DNA of 64,000 nt, taken from positions 24,691,501 through 24,755,500 of the forward strand of contig CM041553.1 of assembly GCA_023238725.1 (NCBI GenBank), written 5' to 3'. The position numbers and the translations under genes were made by a program. This document shows, one piece after another, positions 22,095 to 34,028 of this stretch. This DNA comes from Scortum barcoo (Eukaryota; Chordata; Actinopteri; Centrarchiformes; Terapontidae). The first letter of the stretch is position 1. Every line of letters starts with the position of its first letter. Below the pieces are notes generated by a model, which saw only the letters and a list, made by a program, of their open reading frames with translations, did no database searches and was not told the DNA's origin.

Positions 22095-22472
22095 TACACT
22101 GGAAAGAGTCAATCAAAAATCCAACACTATTGGGAGTGATTTAATAATCAACTCTAAGTGTTGAATACGTTTAACACTCACAAAGAGTAGATTAAATAGA
22201 GTCAATACCGATTAACTCTTAACTCTTAGTATTAAAAAGAAATTACACTATAGGGTGTTATTTCTCTCATAGTGTAAATTTCGATTAACACTTTTCAGTG
22301 TAGTGTAGTGTAGTGTAAAATATTAACTCCTGCCAGTGTTGAATTAACTCTGAAATTTTAACACTACATTCAGTGTAATTTTTACACTCTGTAGATTAGG
22401 ACCATATGTTCACTGAATCAGTGTTAAAATCAACTCTTTAAGTGTTAAATTAACACTGCAGATTTTACTGTG
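22095..22472. repeat. right terminal and subterminal repeats of the large transposon
   Basis: Many AACACT, GTGTTAA, TTAACTC and CAGTGT words in both orientations, ending TTAACACTGCAG then TTTACTGTG at 22472. The last part is the inverse of the left edge at 11008. Confidence 0.55.
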
Positions 22473-22491
22473 TATATATATATATATATAT
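22473..22491. repeat. (TA)n tract at the right edge of the large transposon
   Basis: TA repeats abut the CTGTG end, mirroring the left edge. Confidence 0.8.
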
Positions 22492-22607
22492 GTATTTCAG
22501 ATACAGAAATCAATTTAATTAATTTGTTATTTAAAGCTGACTGCTTTCACTCAATAAAACTAACTAAACAATGAGAAGGGTCTCAGAACTGTTGTAAACT
22601 GTTTTAA

Positions 22608-22677
<70 letters not shown>
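22608..22677. repeat. (TCTA)n tetranucleotide microsatellite
   Basis: About 17 perfect TCTA units (GATA on the other strand). Confidence 0.97.
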
Positions 22678-22859
22678 TTTACCACAGTTGTTGGAAAATT
22701 ACAGGGATGAAAAATGACAATCAGGGCTGCAACTCGATATACTTGTTAGAAAAAAAATCTATAAAAAAGATTAATCAATTACAGTGATTGTTTTGGCTCT
22801 GGACCTCCTTGACTCCTCTCTTATGGACACTCTGAATGTGTATCGGCTGATCAGCGGTT

Positions 22860-23099
22860 TTGATTTAACAGGTTTGCGCAGGTTGTTTGGAGCAGGTGAG
22901 GCGGGAAGGTAAACAGGAAGTGAGGAGCAGATGGGCGGCGTTTGTTCTCAGGTGAAGGCGAGCTGTACAGAAACTGATCTGCTGGAGCCTCCGAGAGTCT
23001 TTACCTGCTTTAATGCGCTCACTGGACGCTTTCTCAACAGGGGAGAGAAGATAAAGGAGACAGGAAGTGCTTCGGAATAGACACGTGAACGCGGAAAAG
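22860..23099 (+). promoter_or_regulatory. probable promoter and 5' non-coding exon of the second galactosyltransferase-like copy
   Basis: A GC-richer stretch ends at a strong splice donor, GGAAAAG|GTAAGT (23099/23100). It resembles the exon 1 donor of the first copy (AAAAG|GTAAGG). An ATG at 22931 opens a frame that closes with TAG before the donor, so the exon is probably non-coding. The next acceptor in the same orientation next to coding sequence is at 27736-27737. The pairing is inferred from position and signals only. Confidence 0.5.
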
Positions 23100-25077
23100 G
23101 TAAGTTAGTGTGTAAAGGTGCGTGCTGCGTCACGTGACTTCATCGCTACGTACGTCACTCCGTCATTATAGCGTCCATTGCGCAAAGATTAGGAGATAAA
23201 ATTCATGACTTTGTCTATTCAGCTTCTCGTTTATCTCTCTGTTGAAGCCTGGGGCAGTAGGTGGCGCAGTTTGTGGACACGTTGGAGGGTTAAACGGTGC
23301 AAAGACACAACTTACAGCACAACAAGTTAAACAAACAAATAAGCCAGTATTTGTGATTTCACGCCACCAACTTTTTTCCCTTGTCTTTTTACTTAACTTT
23401 AGTGAACATACAGACATTCAGCAGGTCATTTTTAGTATAATTCAAAATAAAAGTGATGAGACGTCAGTGAAGTTGAATATGCAAAAGTAAATAAACTAAT
23501 TTAACTACAAAGTATCCAAACACAATAAATAAACTTTAACACTAACAGCATCAGTATAAACAATATATAATTATTTTAAGTATAACGTGTTTCTCATAAG
23601 GGTTTATATATCTGAATTAAACCAGACTTTTGCCTTTGTTTGTGAAATTTACCAACTGCAAGTATGTCAGTTATGACATTCAAATGTAGTGATAATGTTT
23701 TTAGGCCAGTGTCTACTGGCCTAATTCAAACCTCCCTGTATCTCTCTCAGTGACTAAGCAAACACACAGCTTCACAAAAGGTTTATTTAACATCTCACAC
23801 TGCCAACTGTTCCTGAGTAATGAACAGAGTGCTGACGTCACACAAGTGGCTGAGTTATCAGTGTGGACGTGCCCACTGATATCCTGGATATTTGTAAAAA
23901 TCCTGGTTATGATTGGTGGGTGTAAAGAGTTTATTCTAGTTTCAGCACAGAGACCTGGATAAGACCATTTCCTGGTTTTGGGAAACCTGGATGTTCTACC
24001 TGGAGGATGTTGTGGCACATAAACAAATAATTTGTTGAACATGGTGGTTGTGTAATCAAAACATGCCTGCAGGGAGATGATCAGAAACTTTGGTACTATT
24101 AATGATACTGGGATAGATCATGTTTTTCACGTCCCATCTGAACGCTATATCTCAAATATCATCAAACAAAAGGCTCAAACAAATTAATTCAGAAAAAGAG
24201 ATGTGTATAGAAATCAATCGCTTTCTGACCTCATGTTAATCAGTGTGAGAGGCTGTTGAACGACCAACCATCCAGGAGACAGAGGCAACTTAAAGTTGAC
24301 CCATTTAGTACTCCACCCAAAGACACAGATATCGTCCTCAACAATAAAACACAAGTGTATGATTCACCGATTACCGGAAAACTTACGAACAAGGCTATCC
24401 ACAATTTCAATATTTAAGTCCAAAATAAATAAATGTACAAATAAAATGGAAAAAAAAACCAACAAAAACTCCCAATATCCCATTTTTCGTGTTAATGTTT
24501 TCATACTGTGCCCGCTATCAGCTGAACAACAGCAGAGTTTATTGTGGGTGAATTGGTCTAACACACAAAGACATTATTATTCACAGTTTATGTTTCAGTC
24601 AACCTCATCAAAACGATTATTATCTGCAGAGCACTTTTTTATTCAGCTGAAGATTTATTTGCATACATTTTTAAATATCTTTTATTTTGTCTCGGCTGTA
24701 AAGCGTCCTACCCTGGATAGATGAATAATGTGTCTAAACTGTAAGCACATGTTTTTACTGTTTACTTCATGTTTTTGTATTGCTCTTGTGGATTAAATAG
24801 TAAAAAAGAAAGAGGTTTCCAGCTGCTGGACAGAGCCAACATCATTACAATCAGCAGCATGACAACTAAAGAAATGTGCATATTATTGATGTAGCAGCGT
24901 TTCCAGCAGATTTGAAAATTAAGTTTTATGTTCTCTGAATGTTAAATTGCCAAAATGTGGTAAGAATGGTTTGATAAGGTTCATATCTCCACCTCTCAGA
25001 CCATTTGATCTGTATGTGGATACACGGTTCGCAATCAGATTAAAAACATACCTAAATGTGTCATTTTGCCGTAGACA

Positions 25078-25200
25078 GCCGTAGACTGAGACCACCGAGG
25101 AGCTCCACTGAACGCCACAGGAGGTCTTTCCTACCTGAGGCTATCAGACTTTATAACTCCTCCCCCTTCAGCTGCAGGGAAACTTAAAAAACAAAAAAAA
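25078..25200 (+). mobile_element. LINE 3'-end fragment (L2-like), left part
   Basis: Broken frame with a RSSTERHRRSFLPEAIRLYN-like block at about 25095-25155, typical of the end of a fish LINE ORF2. Its AT-rich 3' UTR seems to resume at 25884 after a MITE. Confidence 0.5.
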
Positions 25201-25227
25201 AACACACCTTACTATAAATAAGATAAA

Positions 25228-25879
25228 CCCTCATGTTGTGTTCTGGTCAAATTTGATAGATAGAAGTTTGATAAAAGTTTTAACTCTAAAAAATGTACGT
25301 AATTTGATCAGACTGACCTTAGATTCCATGACTTTGTCCACAAAGAGGATTTCAACACACAAAATGAATTGTGTACAATACAATACAATTTTGTGTGTTT
25401 TATTCAACTTTTGTACACTCTTGGTGTTCCCGGTCAAAGTGTAGTGTTGGGATAATTTCCTTTGTACACAAGTACAAGTGTTCCTGGTCACTTTTGACCA
25501 GGAACACAAAAGATGTTACTTTATGTGACTGTTTAAAAATTTAAATGGTTTCAAAACAAATGTCGTTGGTAACTTTGACCCAAAGTAGTCTGTGATAAAC
25601 AGTGTTCTATGTTTCATCTGATTATTTTTTAAAGTCAAAATAATCCAGAAATTATGTTTTTTAGAACTCGAATTCAAGATGTATAAGCTCAGATCAATGA
25701 GGCATACAGGCCATGAATAACAAATAGAAATTCAAAACTTGTAATGTTCACAAGAATTTAAGTTGATAGAAAAAATCTAACACAACAAATAATGATAATT
25801 ATATATATTATTATAGTTTTTATGATGAGTCTTAATGGAATGGAACGGTCATTTTTGACTGGGAACACAAAACACAGGG
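25228..25879. mobile_element. piggyBac-like MITE (non-autonomous)
   Basis: The left end CCCTCATGTTGTGTTC..GTCAAA and the inverted right end (CCCTGTGTTTTGTGTTC..GTCAAA read inward) match in most positions. Right flank is TTAA (25880-25883), left flank is TAAA (25224-25227), consistent with a TTAA target with one change. It has no coding capacity. Extra inner copies of the same word include a palindrome at 25478-25507. Confidence 0.55.
25478..25507. repeat. perfect 13-bp inverted repeat inside the MITE
   Basis: GTGTTCCTGGTCA, a CTTT loop, then its exact complement. The arm repeats the terminal word of the MITE. Confidence 0.85.
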
Positions 25880-25883
25880 TTAA

Positions 25884-26330
25884 CAATATATCTGTATATA
25901 TCTGTCCATAACCATTTCATGTGCAATATATTTATATTCTATTTATGTGTAAATAATCTATAAAAATAATAAATAAATATTATGTACGTATGTTCATACA
26001 ATAGTTTTTATTATTATGTGCAATATTCTTCATGTGCATCTTTTTTATTGGAAAATGTTTACATCTATGCAAATGTCTCAGACTGGCTCATTCTCACTAT
26101 GCAGCAACTCCTGTGCACTCCTTATCTTATCTTCACTTGTTACTTACTTATCTTCACTTTGTATTTGTATCTTCTGTATTTTACTTTTTTTTTACTTTTT
26201 AGACTATTTTTAGACTATGGACTTTCCAGCTCTATATAATGTACTTGGGTGGGGTTGAATATACTTATATGTACGGCTTACATACAGTCTATATGGTACA
26301 GCGTCTGTGCGAGACCTAACCCAACATGTT
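25884..26330 (+). mobile_element. AT-rich tail, probably LINE 3' UTR, right part
   Basis: Runs such as TGTGCAATAT and repeated TATTTAT are typical of LINE tails in fish. It follows the MITE and would continue the fragment at 25078-25200. Evidence is compositional only. Confidence 0.35.
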
Positions 26331-27742
26331 TGTGCAAGTGAACTACGTGTATGTCACTATACACGAGGGAGCTAACGTGTTGTGCTGGAGATGATGCCAG
26401 ACAGCCTGACAGCTCATGTTTTTGACTTGTTGGCGTGCAGATTGCGCAATTTTGAGATGATAAGGCAATATTTTATATTGCAAAAGGGTATCGAGTGTGA
26501 AAGTTAGGTTCAACTTTGAGTGAACACAATTAACTGGAGGTATGTAAAGAACAATAAAAACAATATTAAAAAAGTTAGTTTTTATACTTTGATATGCTGA
26601 CCTAACAGTGTTATACATATAATCAGTAGGCTGTAGTGTGAAAGCACATTACGGCATCAAGAAGCGATTAAATTTGACTTCAAAATCTAAATTTCTGTTG
26701 ATTTTGATCATTTCTGCATCCAATCCTAAAAATACTGAAAACATTTGAGAAAGAGAAAGAAGCAACTCTATAATTAAGGACATTGCTCTCTGTTTACTTT
26801 CCAAACGCCTCACAGTTTAAGAGCCTTGACAGTAACCACAAATATTTGCAAGTTATTCTGCTGCCACACCCAGAGGAACAATGTTTTCAGATCTGTGACA
26901 AAGTTAGCCTGTTGGTAGAAGCTGCTAACAGAATAACATCTGATTAATGTTGTGTTTGTACAGTATCTTCGGTCTGGACTGGGCAGTCAGATACTGAGAC
27001 ACTCTCACTTTACACAGCTAAGAACTACATACCAAAAATGTTCAGAAATAACTCACTTGAATATGGTTCAGCCACAGTGAAAATACTGAAATATTAACTA
27101 GATTTATGACACTTGAGAGTGTGCGTTCATGCTTTGTACCTGCTTGGTGCTCCGATAATTACCTTTCACAGTGGATTTTGTTTTTTAATGGCCGGAGGGA
27201 GCTTGGCATTTGGATCACGTCATCCAGTTTGATTTCCATGTGCAGGATAAGGCTCGGTGTCAGACATCAATATTTTCCTGGTATCAGCGGAAGTGGTGTC
27301 TGCAGCACATTCAGTGTTGTACTGAAATGTTGCATTTAGAGTTCAGCGTTCTCATACAGCAGTTGATGTATGGTATCATGATATCTGAAAAGTGTGGCTG
27401 TTTTTGTTAAATGAGGAAAAAGCCACTTATAATGTATAAAAAAAACAAAACTGCAATCTTTCTCTAGGTATCATTGAAAAACATTTTGTTACTATGAGTA
27501 TCCAAACTAAGGTAATCTTTATTGGAACGAATATCAAAACATTTCAAATGATACTGATCACATGATACTGATAAGCTTCACATTTCATATTAAGGGACAC
27601 CATTTTCTTTCTTTTTCTCTCAAATAGGCTAATCTTGATTGCTGAATTTGTGTGTTGCTGTTTTGACTGAACTATATTTGCTAAGAAAAGTGCTGCTGTC
27701 ACGTGATAATGTGAGTCTCTCTCTCTTTTTTTTGTAGTTTTA

Positions 27743-28770
27743 ATGGATAAAACGAGGAGACGCTTAAAAGTCATCTTGATCTGCATCCTAGGAGCAGCGA
27801 TAATGTTCCTCATCTATCTTAAAGTTAACGTGAAGTTGGGCGGCTGGGACACTCCGAGTCAAAGAAGATCACCATCATCACCATCAGCAGTAGCAGCAGA
27901 GCCACAGTGGGGGGATCCCGGGCCGTATCATGTGGCTTACCCGCGAAACTACAAATTCATCATGGACGATACGCCAACCTGTAAGAGCACGACTCCTTTC
28001 CTGGTCTTGGTGGTCCCGGTTGCCCCCAGCGACGCTGCAGCTCGTGACGCCATCCGGAAGACGTGGGGAAGCGAGAAACTGGTTCTGGGTCAGTCAGTCG
28101 AGACCCTCTTCATACTGGGCCTGCCTGGGGGAGCTGATGCTAAGCAGCAGCAAGAGAAGCTCAAACAGGAGAACCTGCAGCACCGGGACCTGATCCAGAG
28201 TAACTTCCAGGACAGCTACCGCAATCTGACCATCAAGACGATGATGATGCTGGAGTGGCTGTCGGCGCACTGTGGCAAAGCTACCTATGCCATGAAGATC
28301 GACTCGGATATGTTGCTCCACGTCCAGAATTTGGTCAAGCTGTTGCTGGATCCCGGCACGCCCAAAGAGAACTACATGACAGGTCTGGTGTGGTGGCACA
28401 GCCCGGTTTTAAGAAACCCGTTTAACAAATTTTACATGCCAAGAGAGGTGATTGCAGAGCCAGAGTACCCCCCGTATCCTTTAGGCATGTGCTACGTCAT
28501 GTCCTTGGACCTGCCTGGGAAGATCCTGGGAGTCTCCCCTCAGATAAAACCCGTCTACATTGAAGACGCGTCTACCTGGGCATGTGCCTGAAACGCCTGG
28601 GCATTCCCCCCACCGACCCCCTGAATTCTGAAAAGACCATGTTTATCGTCGACCCCACGCACCCTCTGAGCGACTGCAGCCTTTCGAAAGTGATCGCCGT
28701 GACAACCACAAGCATCCCCCAATTGACGAGTTACTGGGAAAGGAGCAGACAGCCAGAGGCTAAATGCTGA
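27743..28770 (+). pseudogene. beta-1,3-galactosyltransferase-like paralogue with a frame break near the C-terminus
   Basis: Second GT31-type copy. ATG at 27743, five bases after a clear acceptor (TTTTTTTTGTAG), then a basic tail, a membrane segment at about residues 10-26, the R-x3-IR-x-TWG block, metal-binding DSD at 187-189, a YPPYPLGM block and E274-D275. Directly after, at about 28567-28573, two extra bases (or one missing) shift the frame and a stop follows at 28589-28591. The remaining 60 or so residues (MCLKRLGI onward) are intact in another frame to TGA at 28770. All else looks conserved, so this is a recent pseudogene, a polymorphic null, or an assembly error. Without the break it would be about 341 residues. 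Closest relative in the window is the gene at 1564-5281, clearly homologous over the whole catalytic part. Confidence 0.85.
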
Positions 28771-28794
28771 ACTCCATCAGGTTTACCAAGACCA

Positions 28795-28800
28795 AATAAA
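28795..28800 (+). promoter_or_regulatory. poly(A) signal AATAAA of the second copy
   Basis: Canonical AATAAA 25 nt after the final stop codon; a very short 3' UTR would result if it is used. Confidence 0.45.
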
Positions 28801-31800
28801 TATAAAATCAATGAATATTTAAATCAATTAAAATGGAGCATATTTATTACATGCTGAAACTTTAAAAAAAAACAATATAAGTCGAGCTGAATGTTTTTTC
28901 TTGACTTGGTATTGCACTTTTTTAATGACTGAGATGAGTCTGCTCATACAGATGAAATATACAAAGAGTAATGTAAAATGTAAAAATTGCAAACCCTCCC
29001 TCCTCTTATAGAACAAATCACATTTTCTCTCTTATCTCTTAAGCACTTCATGCAAGCCCGTGGCAGCTAGAACTTGAAAGTTAGTTGTGATATTGTGTCA
29101 TTTATAGCTTCTTTGGCTTTTACTATACTTAATTCAGAACTGGATTACCTACGGGGGCCACAGAGCCAGGATTCCTACCCTGTTAAGGCCAGGAGGCTAT
29201 AGCATCACTGTGAGGTGTAGATTGCAGACTTCTTTGTTGGTACTGTGAATATGTGGAAATGACTTAAACTCACACCTGTATTGTTACATTACTTTGAAGC
29301 CAACACAGACCTGGAGAACTATGCACCTCAATACTATCTGATGAGAGACACTCATTACTCTGAGGGAGTTTAAAGCTGTACTACTCAATATTTTTAATAA
29401 CATTTGTGATAATTTTGGTATTTTGTGTATCTGGATATGTGAGTGTTTTTGTGTTTTCTTGTTGTGATGCTGTATGTATTTTGCTCTCAGATCTCTTTTG
29501 TGGAAAAAAGATCATTATCTCACTGAAACTTCCTGATAAAATGACGCTCAAATAAATGTGAATTTCTCAATATAAAAAATAAATAAATAAATAAAATAAA
29601 ATAAAAAAAATTGCTCAAGGATTCATAGTGCATTTGGAAAAGTACGCAGTATTTTGCTCATATCTCTATAAGTGGTGTGTTACCACTTGTCTTTCAGGCT
29701 GGAGTTGAAGGTGTAATATGATGTGATCTGAAATGCATTAAACATTTAATGTTACAATATTAAGATATAAGATAGTAAAGAAGATTTTGATTTGCAAATT
29801 CAGACTGTACTTTGGACATCACAGCACTAGAGTTGACTTCCTTGTGTGTCCTCTTCACTCAGCTGCTGAATAATCTCTGTCCAGTTGTAGTTTTGTCCTC
29901 CTTCCAGAAGAGCGCAGGCTAACATCAGAAAAAATAATCAACAGTGTTGTGACCTGCCCTGGATCAGATTATCAGGATTTCTCAGGGAAAGATGCCATCC
30001 GTTTAAAATATTTTAAAATGTTTAAAGGATAAATGTTTAAATGATTTAGACCATATTTGAATCATGTAAATATATACCGGCACAGATACAATAACACCTT
30101 TGTAGTTTTACTCTGTTTCAGCTGAGGATCTTCCATAATGGATTAATGTGACATTAAACTAAAACCCTCTTTGAACACTTTGAACTTCCCATCATAGGCA
30201 TTTACCACTCAGTGGAGGCATTGTGGGTAAATGAGGTACCATATGGTGCTGTGGGGAACAAAAAGAAGAACCAAATCACGCAGCTTTCACTGACAGCACC
30301 TTCAAACAGATTTTTTTTTTTAAAAGCCCGATTCAGAAAATACATTTTAAAGAATACACAGTGCTCTTGTGTGACGTGGCCATGAACTAGGCATGCTGTC
30401 ATGGCGAAAATGAGGAGGTGGGATGTGACTAAGTGATGAAAACATAAAGAGGAAAAATGGACTCTTACTCTCAGCATTGGTTTCTATCGTACTTGTGCTT
30501 GTGTTTTACTTGTTCATTTATTTTTTGACACCATGCCTATTTCACTAAAGGTCAACTTAGGCAATACTTGGCGGTGTCCTTAGTGCTAGACTCATCAGTA
30601 GATACATGAAAAGAGTTAAATGTGATTCGAACAGAGGTCGTTTGGGCAGATTGACCAGAGAGCCAAAGCACAAACAATAGATTCAGTTATTAAAAGTACC
30701 ATTTCAAATAAGAAAAATGAACCAAGAAACCATGGCCACAAACAGTTGGGTCACTCCCTCATCACCTTTTAAGCCTTAAAGAAAAGTGACCTCACCTTGG
30801 CTCTCTGCCTCTTCCTCTCTGGCCTGAGCAGTCTTACCCTGTCACATGTGCTCTCATTCATCTCCAGCTGTCTGTGATCTGTTCTCCCTCTGTCAGATAA
30901 GGGAGGATCCCTCAAGACAAAGGCCCCGCTCTCCCTTTTTCCTGCCGGCTGCAGCCTGCATAAATCACGCAGATGCTGAAAACCCAAACCCGGGATCCTC
31001 CCGTTATTCATTGTTCTGCTGCCATCTAACGTCAAAGATCTTCCTCCGCGGTTGGCATTACAGCGTAAATTACCGCTCCATCCGTCGTGCAAGAAGTGCA
31101 ATTTTACACCTGGCAAATAAATATCTTTTAGTGTGAGTCCTGTTAATGATGCAGAGCAGTGTGTATTTCATGTACTTTTAGCGCCTAATTTTATTACCAC
31201 TGCTGAGCCATTTCAGGGTTTTACGTTCGTTCTTCTTCCTTTTGCAAACATTACATATCTCTTTCTGTACTTTCTGTCTGTAACCATCAGGCAGTTTGTT
31301 TGGGCGTATGTCTGCCGTCTTTGCGTTACTAGACCCATTCAGCGTCTCACTATTTCAGGTATGAACACAAAACCCTTGCAGAGACTACACAGACACACAC
31401 ACACTCACACACACAACTACAGAGGAAATTGCTCATCTTCTTCTCTCCCTTTGATGCTCTCAGACAGGATTGAGTTGATGGATTCCTGTATTATTTGTTG
31501 TATGTACAATCTGTGTGTGTGTGCAGCAGATCATGGATAGCCCTTTATTTATGTTCCTTCCCTTATCTTAAAACAATGGCTTTTCTCGCTGATTTGCTGC
31601 AGGAGGTTGCAAAGTCTGTATTACTGGTCTGAGACGGGAGTTAATAAGAAACAGGTCGACATACGGAAAAAGAAAGATTTCTGAAGACAGAAAGAAAAAT
31701 AAAATAGTTTGTTTTTAAGATAAGGTGTTATTAAGATTTCTCAGACAGTGGCACATTTGCTCTGTACTCTGGCCTATAGCTACATTTAGTTTTAAACTTA

Positions 31801-33030
31801 ACTCCAACCTGCCCCCCCACCCCCTCCAATACTCTCTCTAGTTTTACTCGCAGACCAGGTGTTGCTGTAATGTACCCCCCCACACCCTTGCCCTCGCCCC
31901 CCCCTCAGCCCCCTGCAGACCGGCTGTCCTCTCTGTCACCCTGAGAAAACAGAGCACACTGCAGGGTCATAAACTTCAGCTGGTCCTGTTTTGACCACAG
32001 GCAGGCAGGCAGGCAGACACACACACACACACCACCTCAAACATCTATCCCTATATATACCCTGAAAACTTGAACTGTGGCTTCTCTAACACCAAAAACA
32101 CTCAGAGAAGTAAAGCATGTTCGTTTGGACGAGTGTCTTTAAAGCTGCAACATCAATAATAATCAATATCATTATAACACTATTATAATTATAATCTTTC
32201 ATCTTTTTGTTTTTATTTTGTTTGTTTTGTGGCCCACATCTTCATTGTTTTGATTCACTCTTTCAGCTCTCATCACCCTTGTTCCATCCTATTTCAGTGA
32301 AAAGCGCTGACAAATCCACTTTACAGTGCCTGTCCAGCACCAAACGGCAGATGAACGAACATAGTGGCGCATTTAGCAGCAAAAGAGCCAAACATTTCCC
32401 TTTAGATTTCCTTTGGAGTTGGTTTTAACTTAACACAGAGATGACAGCTTGCGAGGGAGTGAATATCGGATTTACCTTTCATCACGTTGCCAAACACGTC
32501 TCAAAATAAATGCGACGAGTCTGATGGATGAAGACCAATAAAACCAACAATGTCTGCTTTGAATTATTATGTAAAATCAATTTTAACAACAGCTATAATA
32601 ATTTTAACTTTGCTGACTCAGAGCAGAGCAGGGAGCACATTTATGCCCTTTATTATATCAGTTACCAATGATCTCGATCTAAATGTTGATCAACAGACAG
32701 ACATACTATATTTAAAAATTAAATCAGTCTGGATTGTCTAAACACCGATTAAGATAAACAGATAGCTTAATGATTGCGTCATGACATTAATACCAATAAA
32801 TACACAGCCTGCTGCCTTTTATTTGGCCAATAAAATGATGAAGAACATTTTTCCAATATTGAACAAAGAAGTGTGACACACCAACTTCAGGACAAAGGGA
32901 CATCAATAATTCACTTAGAAATGAGTCAGTATGGCATCATGAAAACATTTGCTTGTGAAGTTTGGTGCATAGTGACTTTACAAACACATGTCCATGACGT
33001 CTATTAGTTTTTTCTTCTCTCATTCTCTCT

Positions 33031-33069
<39 letters not shown>

Positions 33070-33773
33070 AATGTGAAAGTAAGCCAGACTCTGTGGTGAT
33101 TTAAGGGTAGCAGACAGTGGAAGGGTAGAGGCCAAGCTCTGGGTCTCATTCTATCTCTCTCCATTCACCAGCCCATAAATAATCATGCAGCCTCACAGTG
33201 ACATGAGGGAAGCTGCAGTTTGAGATGAAGGACGGAGAGGAGAGGGTGTCGCTTGATGAGCAGAGGGAAAGAGTCCGAGAGATGAGAGAAGGAAGACAGG
33301 TGTGGGGAAAAAAAATAGATAGATATGGATGTCCTGCTGGTTTGATCAGTTTGCACAACAGACAGGAACAAACTTGAACTATGAAGGTGTAACTAAGTAC
33401 ATTCATTCAAGTATTACACTTAAAGTCATCATCACGATGATTTCAAAACATTTCTTTGTCTTTTGTGGCACCTATGGCGATGATCTAACTGCTGGTGTGT
33501 TTTTACTCACTTTGAAGTTTTATCATCCATAATCATTGATGTTGTCTTTGTTCATTTGACCATAGTTACCGTTTACAATGCTTGTAGAGAGACTAAAAAA
33601 GTGCACGGTGCAACACAAAGGTTAAAATTCTTTAAATGCTGCAGGCTTTCATCAGTGGGCCATAGACTCATCCTGTACTGTGTTTCATCATTCAGTGATC
33701 AATAATGACTCAGGAGGTTTATACCTTCAATTATAAATTTGAGGCACTTACACTTTACTTGAGTTGAGGTGTT
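28801..33773. other. intergenic region without supported genes
   Basis: No exon with family resemblance is seen. It holds an (AAAT)n-like tract at about 29575-29612, C-rich patches near 31805-31910, short CA runs, and a stretch at about 30990-31130 with balanced composition that might be conserved non-coding sequence. An open frame on each strand at 30769-31136 is not convincing. Confidence 0.5.
33034..33067. repeat. (AC)17 microsatellite
   Basis: Uninterrupted AC run. Confidence 0.95.
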
Positions 33774-34028
33774 TCACCCTAGGTAGGTGTTTTCAGCCAA
33801 ACAGAGGTGTTTCAGCCAAGGTAGCCCCACAACATCCAGAGACTTGAGGTACTCAGAGTCCTCTTCCATGGCCTCACCGAACTCCTCCCAGACCTGAGTT
33901 TTTGCCTCCAGGACAGCCCGGGCTGCAGCTTGCTTGGCCTGCCGGTACCTGTCAACCATGTCAGGAGTCCCACAGGCCAACATGCCCCGATATAATTCCT
34001 TCTTCGGTCTGACGGTCTTTAAGTACAT
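33774..34028 (-). mobile_element. internally deleted LINE ORF2 fragment
   Basis: The minus strand encodes about 84 codons with an AKQAAARAVLEAKTQVWEEF block followed closely by SEYLKSLDVVGLPWL. In the common fish LINE ORF2 that I recall, these two blocks are well over 50 residues apart, so the piece between was lost. Both ends are truncated. The clade cannot be assigned with confidence. Confidence 0.6.

Larger units (their letters stand above)
11008..22472. mobile_element. large composite DNA transposon with CACAG ends (CACTA/EnSpm-like), with multi-exon gene inside
   Basis: The left edge reads CACAGCAAATT and the right edge is the inverse, AATCTG...TTTACTGTG; both lie in TA repeats. Next to both ends are many copies of AGTGTTAA/TTAACACT-type words in both orientations, the usual subterminal pattern of CACTA/EnSpm elements. 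Between them are a broken multi-exon gene (12189-21032) and a truncated C2H2 zinc-finger ORF (21183 onward). Total span is 11465 bp, about 6.6 kb without the nested Gypsy. Seen directly: the inverted ends, the subterminal words and the content. Inferred: that these belong to a single mobile unit and that the superfamily is EnSpm-like. A short target duplication cannot be read because both flanks are TA repeats. Confidence 0.55.
23100..27737 (+). other. putative intron of the second galactosyltransferase-like copy
   Basis: A GT donor at 23100 and TTTTTTTTGTAG acceptor at 27726-27737 would frame a 4.6 kb intron. It holds an L2-like 3' end split by a piggyBac-like MITE. Open frames at 24296-24724 and 27106-27410 have no recognisable content. 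Confidence 0.4.

Noticed and set aside
22608..22677. Regular repeat considered as a CRISPR-like array
   Set aside because: It is a plain tetranucleotide microsatellite without spacers, in animal DNA.
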